DNA from: Microbacterium testaceum StLB037
GTDB lineage: Bacteria > Actinomycetota > Actinomycetes > Actinomycetales > Microbacteriaceae
Direction of reading: 5' to 3'
DNA: 64,000 nucleotides
NCBI RefSeq assembly: GCF_000202635.1
Contig: NC_015125.1
Coordinates: 558,001-622,000, forward strand
Shown here: in pieces, positions 56,766-64,000 of the stretch
How positions within the stretch are numbered: the stretch's first letter is position 1
Layout: the number at the start of each line of letters is the position of its first letter
The notes under the pieces: model-generated
Told to the model about the DNA's origin: nothing
What the model saw: the letters and a program-made list of their open reading frames with translations, nothing else
Databases searched by the model: none
Made by a program: the position numbers and the translations under genes

Positions 56766-58004
56766 TCAGTCGGTGGGTTCCCGGAGCAGCCCCTCGACGG
56801 CCGCGGTGACCTCGTCGGGGCGCACGGCTCGGATGCAGTGGGGTTCGCGCGCGACGCACTCGTCGACGCACCCGTCGGCGGGGTGGGACGGCTGCAGCAT
56901 CGCGCTGCGCGCCGACCACGGGCCGAAGCGTTCCGGGGCGTTGTCGCTCCACGGCGAGCCGCTCGCGGGGTGGCAGGTCACGACGACCGTGGGCACCTCG
57001 AGGCTGCTCGAGATGTGCTGCAGGCCCGAGTCGTTGCCCAGGAACACATCGCACCGCGAGATGGCGGCTGCGCTCTCGCTCAGGCTGAGCTTCCCGGCCA
57101 GATCGACGGCTCGGATGCCGCGGGCTTCGAGCAAGGAGACGAGCTCTCGGGCGCGGGCGGTGTCGACGCCGCCGCCCAGGATCTGGACCGCGACGGGACG
57201 CTCGGCGGCGAGGTTCTGCATCACTTCGGCGAGATCCTCGACGGGCCACTGACGCTTCGCGTCGCGAGCTCCGATGCCGAGGCCGACCACGATCCCGTCG
57301 GTGTCGCCGAGGCTCGCCTTCGCGGTCGCCGCGCGCAGGTCGGCGTCATCGAAGAGACCTCGGCCGACCGGCGGAAGGCGGTGATCCTCCCAGGGGAGGC
57401 CGAGGTACTCGGCGACGCGACGCAACTGCCCGACCGTGAGACGCGGCGTCGTGCCGCGTGAGATGACATCGGTGAGCAGCTTGTCCTGCGGGCCGAACCA
57501 TTCCGGCTCGCGCTCGGGGACCGGAGCGAACCCGACGACCGAGCGCGCGCGCGACGCGACCGCCAGGTACCGGACCGGGGTGTCGTCGAAGTCCCACCGC
57601 GGCAGGATCGCGAGGTCGTACCCCCGGAGGCCGAAGCGGCGGAGCCCCTGCCGCGCCGTGAGGATCTGACGCTTGAGCGCGGACCCCTCCGTCACCGGCA
57701 TCCATTCGATGACTCGATCGACGGTCGGGGTCGCGTGGAACATCGTGGCGGGTCCGGGCTTGAGCACGAAGTGCACGGTCGCCTCGGGCCAGTGGGCGCG
57801 GATCGCGGCGAAGAGGGCCAGCGTCGTGCTGGTGTCGCCGATCTCGTCGCTGCGGAGGACGACGATGCGCCGCGGGCGGACCGTCGGATCCCAGGGGCGT
57901 CGCCGACGGGCTCCGAAGAGACGGGCGAAGACGGCCGGGGAGAGCGGGTCGCGGTGACGGATCGCGTTGATCTGCCAGACGGCCCGGCGGAGGAGTGAAC
58001 GCAC
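56766..58004 (-). CDS. Family 9 (heptosyltransferase-type) glycosyltransferase
   Basis: This 412-residue GT9 protein has RIVVLRSDEIGDTSTTLALF near residue 45, GLGIGARDAKRQWP and the donor-binding segment FLGNDSGLQHISSSLEVPTV. GT9 members transfer heptose from ADP-heptose in lipopolysaccharide core assembly; here the acceptor must be another envelope glycan. A C-terminal region holds four cysteines (GCVDECVAREPHC plus an upstream one). The GTG start has TAAGCT 7 bases upstream, so it probably opens the heptose operon. Confidence 0.88.
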   Translation of the reverse strand: MRSLLRRAVWQINAIRHRDPLSPAVFARLFGARRRRPWDPTVRPRRIVVLRSDEIGDTSTTLALFAAIRAHWPEATVHFVLKPGPATMFHATPTVDRVIEWMPVTEGSALKRQILTARQGLRRFGLRGYDLAILPRWDFDDTPVRYLAVASRARSVVGFAPVPEREPEWFGPQDKLLTDVISRGTTPRLTVGQLRRVAEYLGLPWEDHRLPPVGRGLFDDADLRAATAKASLGDTDGIVVGLGIGARDAKRQWPVEDLAEVMQNLAAERPVAVQILGGGVDTARARELVSLLEARGIRAVDLAGKLSLSESAAAISRCDVFLGNDSGLQHISSSLEVPTVVVTCHPASGSPWSDNAPERFGPWSARSAMLQPSHPADGCVDECVAREPHCIRAVRPDEVTAAVEGLLREPTD

Positions 58005-58011
58005 GGGATCG

Positions 58012-58017
58012 AGCTTA
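58012..58017 (-). promoter_or_regulatory. -10 box of the heptose operon
   Basis: On the reverse strand this is TAAGCT, seven bases before the heptosyltransferase GTG. Confidence 0.5.
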
Positions 58018-58048
58018 GAGGGCCGTCCGAGGACTCCCTGTGCGTGGC

Positions 58049-60301
58049 TCAGCGTCCGGTACGAGCCGACCGGGCTGAGCGAGCGCTGCGAGCCGCCTCG
58101 TCGAGTATCGCGGCGCGAGCGTCGAAGGAGTGCTCCGCGCGGACACGTTCCGCGATCTGCCCCAGGCGCACCCGGTCGGGAAAGATCTCGTCGGGGTCCG
58201 CCTCGAGCAACTCGAGAAGGTGCCGTTCATCGCGGTAGGCGATCACGGCTCCGCCGAAGATCTCCTCGATCCCGTCGACGTCCTCCGAGATCACGCGTCC
58301 TCCCACGGCGACGACGTCGAACGGACGCATCGCGATGAAACCCTGGCGACGCATCGCCGGCCACTGGTCGTTGAGCACGATCGAGGCCGACTCGTAGCGA
58401 CGGGGGAGTTCGGCATGCGCGATGGTCTGGGCGGCGATGGCGGAGTGCGGGATGAAAGGACGCCAGTCGGGTCCGTAGACGCGAACGGGCAGCCCCGCCC
58501 GCAGTGGCACGACCACGCTCGGTCGCGCGATACCGCGCGCGGTACCGACGAAGACGATCTCATCGGTGCGATCGACACCGCGCGGGTGGAACAGATCGGT
58601 GTCGGTGGCTTCCAGGAGAGGCTGCACGTCGATTCCCCATCGCTCCCGTGTACGCGCTGACCACCGCTCGGAGGCGGCGAAGACACGGTCGAACTGCGCG
58701 AGTTCTCCGCGCGTGAGGTCGTCGGGATGGCTGATGATCCACTGCAGACTGACGCCGGGCCCCACCGGATCGATGCGATAGGGCCCGCGCACCACGACAC
58801 TGACATCGTCGAGATCAGCCGTTCGCCGGGCCCGCGCATCGAAAGCATCGATCACGACGGTATGGCCGCGCCGCCGGAGGGCTGCAGCGAGACCGCGAGC
58901 GAAGTGCATGTCACCCCAGACGGCACCGCGCCGACCCGCCGGTGCGCAGATCTTGATGGCCCAGCGTTCGGCATCGGGAGTGGGGCGTCGCCACCGACGC
59001 ACCGGTTCGACCGTACGCCCCTCCCCCGTCCGCCACGACAGGACGTCGAATCCGGCGGCCGTGACGAGGTCGGCGGCGACTCCGCGGTCGCGATCGCTGC
59101 CCTTCTGCGAGGGACGCGGTTCGGCGAAGACCAGGGTCGGCTCCTCGAGCACAGGGCGGATGCCGGTGAGGGCTTTGGCCCCCGTCCGAGAGCGCAAGGC
59201 GCGCGCGAACGCCGTCGCGGACGTCGGTGCATCGCGCTCCAGCGTCTCGCGCAGCACCGCGTGCGGCAGCGCCATGCTGAGTCCGTGCACGAGGGGGACA
59301 TCGACGACGGCGTCGAGTGCGTCGAGATCCTCGACCGGATGCTCGGCGAGGATTCCCCACGCGGCGGCACCACCCGTCTCGGCGGCGCCGACGCCGAGGA
59401 CCGTGCCGTCGAATGCACGGTGCACCGGCAGCGCCACGACGTGTGCGCGAGCGGTGTCGACGAGAGCGTCGATCTCGTCATCCGTGAACTCGGCACGGGA
59501 GTCGAGGACCGCACTGACGTCCACGTCGAGCGCCGCTGCGGCGCGATGGAGCATTGCGGGCCAGGTCACGCGGGAGCGTTCGCCGGAGAGCCCGAGTTCG
59601 GGGACGACGTCGGCCAGCAGATGCGCCGAGACCCACTGCGACGCATCGACGCCGACGAGAGGGACGATCACGCGGTCGTGGGCGGCTCTGGCGGCCGCCT
59701 GCGCGAGCTTGCGGTCGTATCGACGATCGCGCGCTTGGATCGGGCGGATCAGTCCCACATCGCCGGGTGTGCTTTTCACTCCGCGACTCGCCCGGTGCCG
59801 CCGCCACGTCCGCGCGGCGGCGAGCGCGCGTCGGCGCATCTCGTCGACGGTCGCTCGCCGGAGGTGTCCCGCCGCCGTCAGCTCGATCTCCGCGTCGCGG
59901 TGGGTCCAGGCGTGTTCGAGGCCGGGACCACCGTGCTTCCGGCCGTACTCCTCGGCATCCCACCACGGGTGCACGCGGACGGTCTCCCGCTCGCTCAGCA
60001 GGTAGGCGTACAGCGCGGGGACGCGGAAGACCTCCGGCAGCTGGCCCCCCGCGACGATGTCGTCGAACAGCGGGTTCAGGCTCATCCCGCGGCGGAAGCC
60101 CCACGCGACGTAGTGCGCGATCGCGATGGACCGGGGTACGCGCGGGAATCCGAGCTGGGTGCCGTAGTACTCGGCATCCACCAGCTCCGAACGGCCGATC
60201 GTCCGTGCCCACCAGATGCGATCCGCGGCGCGGACCACCGGTCCGACGACGGGGAGTTCGCGAGAACGGCGGACACTCTCCCGAAGGCGACCCAGGCGCA
60301 T
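58049..60301 (-). CDS. Large glycosyltransferase with CgeB-like C-terminal domain
   Basis: This 750-residue protein has an N-terminal segment (about 38-80, YYGTQLGFPR through FRRGMSLNPLFD) resembling the short 'HYVxxGxxEGxxPNPLFD' modules of capsule glycosyltransferases, and a poorly conserved middle. The C-terminal GT-B half (about 440-730) has SLQWIISHPDDLTR, IVFVGTARG and the retaining-type end FDVVAVGGRVISEDVDGIEEIF, as in CgeB-like enzymes. The substrate is unknown. The ATG is fixed by TAGAAT six bases upstream. It lies 44 bases before the heptosyltransferase gene and on the same strand. Confidence 0.8.
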   Translation of the reverse strand: MRLGRLRESVRRSRELPVVGPVVRAADRIWWARTIGRSELVDAEYYGTQLGFPRVPRSIAIAHYVAWGFRRGMSLNPLFDDIVAGGQLPEVFRVPALYAYLLSERETVRVHPWWDAEEYGRKHGGPGLEHAWTHRDAEIELTAAGHLRRATVDEMRRRALAAARTWRRHRASRGVKSTPGDVGLIRPIQARDRRYDRKLAQAAARAAHDRVIVPLVGVDASQWVSAHLLADVVPELGLSGERSRVTWPAMLHRAAAALDVDVSAVLDSRAEFTDDEIDALVDTARAHVVALPVHRAFDGTVLGVGAAETGGAAAWGILAEHPVEDLDALDAVVDVPLVHGLSMALPHAVLRETLERDAPTSATAFARALRSRTGAKALTGIRPVLEEPTLVFAEPRPSQKGSDRDRGVAADLVTAAGFDVLSWRTGEGRTVEPVRRWRRPTPDAERWAIKICAPAGRRGAVWGDMHFARGLAAALRRRGHTVVIDAFDARARRTADLDDVSVVVRGPYRIDPVGPGVSLQWIISHPDDLTRGELAQFDRVFAASERWSARTRERWGIDVQPLLEATDTDLFHPRGVDRTDEIVFVGTARGIARPSVVVPLRAGLPVRVYGPDWRPFIPHSAIAAQTIAHAELPRRYESASIVLNDQWPAMRRQGFIAMRPFDVVAVGGRVISEDVDGIEEIFGGAVIAYRDERHLLELLEADPDEIFPDRVRLGQIAERVRAEHSFDARAAILDEAARSARSARSARTGR

Positions 60302-60307
60302 CCCTCG

Positions 60308-60313
60308 ATTCTA
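60308..60313 (-). promoter_or_regulatory. -10 box of the CgeB-like glycosyltransferase gene
   Basis: On the reverse strand this is TAGAAT, six bases before the ATG, one of the clearest leaderless boxes in the window. Confidence 0.55.
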
Positions 60314-60324
60314 CGGGCGCGCCG

Positions 60325-61263
60325 TCACCGTCTCAGGCGACTCCGCAGCCGCCGCACCCGCGAGAGCAGAGGCTGGTGGGCGTCGATCTCGCGGCGGACG
60401 TCCTCGCGCAGCTCGGCCCGGAGACGGTCGACGGCCTCGTCGACGTGCGCGGCGAGCTGGGTCTGGAGCGACGCGAGGTACAGCGGGAGTCCTGGGCCTT
60501 CGCGGTGCACCCATTCGGCGAGCGCGCGGTCGCGCACCACCGCGTCGTCGCGCGCGTGCTCGGCCGCGAGACCGAACATGCTGTTGGCGTCGAGGCCGAC
60601 CGAGTCGGGACGCTGGGTCCAGAACGCCAGCGGCTCCCCCGCGAGGAAGCCGATCTCGTGATCGCGCAGCATCCGCAGGTAGAGGTCCCAGTCCTCGACG
60701 GCGTCGAGCGTCTCGTCGTACCAGCCGATCTCCTCGTGCAGGCGGCGTCGATAGACGACCGAGATCGGGACGGCCCGATTCACGCTCATCATCTCGCCGA
60801 GGGAGATGCGGCTCATACCCGCCCAGAACGGGGCGCGGCCGACCTCGACCCAGGTGCCGCCGCGGTTCTCCTCGTAGACGATCTCGGTCGCCGCCGACAC
60901 GGCCGCGTGCGCGGCGTGCGCGTCGAGCCACGCGACCGTGCGCTCGAGGAAAGCGGGATGCCACCGGTCGTCGTCGTCGTGCAGCACCACGTACTCGGTC
61001 TCGAGGGCCCGCACACCCGCATTCGCCGCGACGCACCGTCCGCCGTCGCCGGGGGCGATGTGGACGACGCGCACGCGATCGCCGAGTGCCGCCTCGTCGA
61101 CGAGGGCATCGACCTCGGCCGCGTCACCGCCGTCGTTGACGACGACGACCTGCCAGTCGTCGGACCGCTGCGCGGCGATGTCGCCGAGCGCCCGACGGAG
61201 GAACGCCGGGCGGTGGCGGGTGCGGACGACGATCCCGGCGCGTGCAGGCATGCGTTCGAGCAT
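60325..61263 (-). CDS. Family 2 glycosyltransferase
   Basis: This 312-residue GT2 enzyme has VVRTRHRPAFLRRALGDI, VVNDGG and an extended metal motif LHDDDDRWHPAFLE, with the acceptor-side EDWDLYLRML. A C-terminal helix-rich tail (residues about 255-312) is strongly charged. The start is uncertain: the ATG at 61261-61263 gives four more residues than the ATG at 61249-61251, and neither has a good ribosome site. The donor is unknown. Confidence 0.83.
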   Translation of the reverse strand: MLERMPARAGIVVRTRHRPAFLRRALGDIAAQRSDDWQVVVVNDGGDAAEVDALVDEAALGDRVRVVHIAPGDGGRCVAANAGVRALETEYVVLHDDDDRWHPAFLERTVAWLDAHAAHAAVSAATEIVYEENRGGTWVEVGRAPFWAGMSRISLGEMMSVNRAVPISVVYRRRLHEEIGWYDETLDAVEDWDLYLRMLRDHEIGFLAGEPLAFWTQRPDSVGLDANSMFGLAAEHARDDAVVRDRALAEWVHREGPGLPLYLASLQTQLAAHVDEAVDRLRAELREDVRREIDAHQPLLSRVRRLRSRLRR

Positions 61264-61301
61264 AGGGGCGGACGCTCCCGCCGTGTGCTCGTCGAGAGCG
61301 C

Positions 61302-62405
61302 TTAGAGCTCGGCGTGCAGCGCCCAGATGCGGTCGGCGCAGGGCTCCCAGGCGAAGCCCTTCGCGCGGTCGCCGGCGAGCACCCGCAGGCGCGCGCCGTC
61401 CTCGCCCAGAGCCCGCGTCAGCGCGGCCCCGAGGTCGTCCGCGGGCGCGAGGGCCACGGCATCCGCGAGGACCTCCCGGTGCACGGGCGTGTCGACCGCG
61501 ACGATCGGGACGCCGACGGCCAGCGCATCGACCGCGCGCCAGGGCCAGTCGGTCCGGGCGCACCCCGAGACGAAGGCGGACGCGTGCGAGAGCACGGCCG
61601 CGCGATCCCACTGATCGAGCGAACCGCGCGCGTGCACGCGCGCCTCGGGGATCCCGGCGGCGACGGCGAGCTCGACGACCGCGGGCTCCTCCCCCTCGGG
61701 CACGTCGAGGACGACGACGTCGCCCTCCCAGTGCGCGGCCGTCACGGCGGCGAAAGCGTCCGCGAGGCCGTCGGAGGTTGCGCTGCCGCCCGCGAGGGCG
61801 AGCATCGACGTGGGCAGGTCGAGGGCGCGAAGACGACCGACCGCGTCCGACGGAACACGCATCCCGGCGGCCGGCGCCCCACCGATCACGCGGATCTTCG
61901 ACACGAGCTTGGCCTTGGCCAGTTCGCCGAGCCGCTCGGCCATCGCGTGCGTGGGGACGACGACGGCGTCAGCGTGCTTCGCGACGCGGGACAGCAGAGC
62001 CCGGGAGGCGAGAGCCTCGGCGCGCGGCAGCTCGTCGGGCGTCTCCCACGCGCGGAGGTCCCAGAGCGTCACGACGATCTGGTGCGTCTCGTTGACCCGG
62101 TCGTGTCGGACGAGCGGGGCGAGCGCCGTCGGTGAATGGATCAGCCCCTTGCCGACGCCGGGGGCGACGCCCAGCTGCCAGGAGGCCGCGAGCTCGCGCC
62201 GGCGCATGGACAGGCGGGTCTCGGCGGACAGCCCGGTCACACCGGCATCCTCGGGCAGGCCGGGCGAGGGGACGATGCTGGCGACGTCGCATCCGCGCGG
62301 AGCGGTGTCGATCAGCGCCTGCGCGAGAGACGCCGAGGCCTCGGCGAGATCACGGGAGGTGGGGGCGACGAGCTGGTCCAGCACGACGCGCAGAGTGACG
62401 GTCAC
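61302..62405 (-). CDS. GT-B glycosyltransferase (group 1-like)
   Basis: This 367-residue GT-B protein has a short acceptor domain (HQIVVTLWDLRAWETP, DAVVVPTHAMAERL) and a donor half with RAAVLSHASAFVSG and WPWRAVDALAVGVPIVAVDTP in place of the classic EX7E. The first glutamate is replaced, so retaining activity by the usual scheme is unclear. The GTG start overlaps the stop of the LCP gene (GTGA), linking it to attachment of a glycan to the wall. Confidence 0.8.
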   Translation of the reverse strand: MTVTLRVVLDQLVAPTSRDLAEASASLAQALIDTAPRGCDVASIVPSPGLPEDAGVTGLSAETRLSMRRRELAASWQLGVAPGVGKGLIHSPTALAPLVRHDRVNETHQIVVTLWDLRAWETPDELPRAEALASRALLSRVAKHADAVVVPTHAMAERLGELAKAKLVSKIRVIGGAPAAGMRVPSDAVGRLRALDLPTSMLALAGGSATSDGLADAFAAVTAAHWEGDVVVLDVPEGEEPAVVELAVAAGIPEARVHARGSLDQWDRAAVLSHASAFVSGCARTDWPWRAVDALAVGVPIVAVDTPVHREVLADAVALAPADDLGAALTRALGEDGARLRVLAGDRAKGFAWEPCADRIWALHAEL

Positions 62406-63865
62406 GGGGCGGGTGTCTCCGTCTCGGTGGGGGGATGCAGCTTGTCGTGGACCATCTGCTGGACCTGGGCGTAGTCCGGGTCGAACTCGTCGACCCCGCC
62501 GTCGGGCGTGAGCTCGATGGTCGAGACGGGCTGGTCCTTCGCCTTCAGCGCGAGGTCGACCAGCGTCGGGGCGATGAGCCCCTGCGGGAGGTCGGTCTCG
62601 ACGATGTTCGTCCCCGCCGCGGCCACCTCCTGGAAGTGGGTGAGGACGTTCTGGGGGGTGAACTGCGCGAGGATCGCCTCCTGCAGCTGGCGCTGGCGCC
62701 GCATGCGGTCGAAGTCGCTCGTCGTGTAGCGCGAGCGGGCGTACCACTGCGCGGTGTCGCCGTCCATGTGCTGCGCGCCCGGCTCGATCCATCCGAAGGC
62801 CCAGTCGTCGACGGGCTGGCCGTCGTAAGCGGGCCCGCCCTTGGGCAGACGCTCGTCGACGGTGATGTCGACGCCGCCGAGGGCGTCCACCAGATTGGCG
62901 AAGCCCTTCATGTCGAGGAGCACGTAGTACGGGATCTGGATGCCGAGGATGCCCTCGGCCGCGTCCTTGGTCGCCTCGATGCCCGGCTCGGAACCGTGGG
63001 CGACGGCATCCGGGTACAGGGCATTTCCGTCCTGGCAGACCTCGACCTCGGTGCGCAGCTGGTTGATGCCGCTGCCCCAGCCGCAGGTCGGGTCGAACTT
63101 GCCCTCGTGCCCGTTGGGGTACTTGTCCTGCATGGGACCGGGGGCGAAGGGGAAGTTCGGCATGTCGCGCGGGATGCCGGTGATGGTCACCGCGCCGGAG
63201 GCCGCGTTGATCGAGACCACCGAGATGCTGTCGAAGCGCATGGAGTCGCGGCCTTCACCGGAGTCGGCCCCGAGCAGCAGGATGTTGTAGTAGCCGTCGG
63301 ACGGGGGGACGACGGGAGCGGACTGCGCGAAGATCTCCGCGAACGCGTCACGCGTCGTGCCGGCCGTCTGCACCGCCCATCCCGCGCCCGCCACCAGCGT
63401 GCTGGTGAGACCGATCGAGACGATCGCGATGCCGAAGCGTGCGAGCGGACCGGTCCGCACGAGCCGGACCAGACGCAGAGTGTCGATCGTCAGCACGATC
63501 CAGAGCACCGCGTATCCGATGAGCACGCCCTGGACGAGCGTGAGCGGCACCCAGCGGAACCACGAGAGGAAGTCGGGGATGGAGGAGCCGGTCGCGATGG
63601 CGAACACGGTGCTGGGCGCGAGAAGGGCGCCGAGCGCGATGAGCACGATCATCACCCACAGCGCGAGGGTCGCCCCGAGCCCGAACCGACCGAGGCGCCT
63701 GTTGCCCGCCAGCACCTGCGCGGAGCCGGGGAGGAGCAGGTTCGCGACGATCAACCACCAGCCGCGGCGCGTCATGACCGACGTCGACCCGAGGTCGGGA
63801 TTGCGCAGGGGACGCTGCTCGACCAGCGAGGAGCGCCCGGACGCGCGCGGCGGCGCGAGCGTCAT
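62402..63865 (-). CDS. LytR-CpsA-Psr (LCP) family wall-polymer ligase
   Basis: This 487-residue protein has three or four N-terminal membrane helices (about 35-165) and an external LCP domain with RFDSISVVSINAASG, ITGIPRDMPN, YVLLDMKGFANLVDALGGVDI and SDFDRMRRQRQLQEA, whose Arg and Asp residues bind the polyprenyl pyrophosphate. LCP proteins transfer lipid-linked glycans to peptidoglycan or to other wall acceptors. It stands between glycosyltransferase genes and purE. The ATG overlaps the purE stop (ATGA), so it is probably expressed with purE. Confidence 0.93.
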   Translation of the reverse strand: MTLAPPRASGRSSLVEQRPLRNPDLGSTSVMTRRGWWLIVANLLLPGSAQVLAGNRRLGRFGLGATLALWVMIVLIALGALLAPSTVFAIATGSSIPDFLSWFRWVPLTLVQGVLIGYAVLWIVLTIDTLRLVRLVRTGPLARFGIAIVSIGLTSTLVAGAGWAVQTAGTTRDAFAEIFAQSAPVVPPSDGYYNILLLGADSGEGRDSMRFDSISVVSINAASGAVTITGIPRDMPNFPFAPGPMQDKYPNGHEGKFDPTCGWGSGINQLRTEVEVCQDGNALYPDAVAHGSEPGIEATKDAAEGILGIQIPYYVLLDMKGFANLVDALGGVDITVDERLPKGGPAYDGQPVDDWAFGWIEPGAQHMDGDTAQWYARSRYTTSDFDRMRRQRQLQEAILAQFTPQNVLTHFQEVAAAGTNIVETDLPQGLIAPTLVDLALKAKDQPVSTIELTPDGGVDEFDPDYAQVQQMVHDKLHPPTETETPAP

Positions 63866-63999
63866 AGGGACTCCTTGAGTCGGCGGTTCTTCTCTTCGAC
63901 CTGGATCTCCAGGTCGCGCGCGTAGGCCTCGACGCGGTCGCCGATCTCGGGGTCGGCCGCGCCGAGGACGCGAGCGGCCAGGAGTCCCGCGTTCTTCGC
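63862..63999 (-). CDS. purE: PurE (N5-CAIR mutase), C-terminal end only
   Basis: Only the last 45 codons lie in the window. The translated end, NAGLLAARVLGAADPEIGDR followed by an amphipathic charged tail, matches the C-terminus of the class I N5-carboxyaminoimidazole ribonucleotide mutase of purine synthesis. The rest, and probably purK, would be beyond the right edge. The stop overlaps the LCP start. Confidence 0.75.
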   Translation of the reverse strand, partial: AKNAGLLAARVLGAADPEIGDRVEAYARDLEIQVEEKNRRLKESL

Positions 64000-64000
64000 C

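Overview
The window is a high-GC (about 70%) stretch of an actinobacterial chromosome, most likely Microbacteriaceae and Microbacterium-like. Supporting signs are the gene content (a WhiB2-type regulator beside DUF3499 and DUF5719 genes, a fused RmlCD enzyme, LCP and PurE genes), dense GTGA/ATGA stop-start overlaps, many GTG starts, and many genes that begin 6-8 bases after a TANNNT -10 box (leaderless transcripts). I see no insertion sequence, prophage, tRNA, rRNA or CRISPR array. No gap without a gene exceeds 300 bases.

Layout. (1) 1-11 kb: the end of a DUF58 gene, then an ole operon (oleA, fused oleBC, oleD) for head-to-head hydrocarbon synthesis, a duplicated 82-base structured repeat, and a furA-katG peroxide operon. 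Next come a divergent SpoIIM-family/RDD membrane pair and DUF3499. (2) 11-17.6 kb: a small PF06262-like gene with a possible frameshift, DUF5719, a very large membrane glycosyltransferase, whiB and manA. (3) 17.6-28 kb: two tandem O-antigen-ligase-family proteins, GlfT2-like and GlfT1-like galactofuranosyltransferases, a Wzm/Wzt exporter, an acyltransferase-SGNH protein and UDP-galactopyranose mutase. Together these resemble the galactan synthesis and export module of mycobacteria. (4) 28-44.4 kb: a second surface-polysaccharide cluster with a large membrane protein, five glycosyltransferases, a Wzx-type flippase, UDP-xylose synthase, a dTDP-sugar epimerase candidate, rmlA, rmlB, fused rmlCD, and a second Wzm/Wzt exporter whose ATPase carries a C-terminal sugar-recognition domain. 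(5) 44.5-54 kb: a reverse-strand operon (coiled-coil protein, GT2, acyltransferase, epimerase), then two secreted proteins built of cysteine-paired LGFP repeats, one with an M11-like metalloprotease domain, with a lipoprotein between them. (6) 54-64 kb: a heptose module (gmhB, gmhA, hldE and a GT9 heptosyltransferase), three more glycosyltransferases, an LCP ligase and the tail of purE.

Taken together, most of the window makes, modifies, exports and attaches cell-surface glycans. Sugar donors encoded here include UDP-galactofuranose, dTDP-rhamnose (perhaps dTDP-6-deoxytalose), UDP-xylose and ADP-heptose; manA gives a link to mannose. Three export routes are present (two ABC systems and one flippase), and the LCP protein is a candidate for attaching a polymer to peptidoglycan. 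The most notable points are the mycobacterial-style galactan module, the apparently complete ADP-heptose route in a Gram-positive lineage, the cysteine-paired LGFP repeat family, the 82-base repeat, and strong enrichment of the heptamer GGATGCC/GGCATCC across the window.
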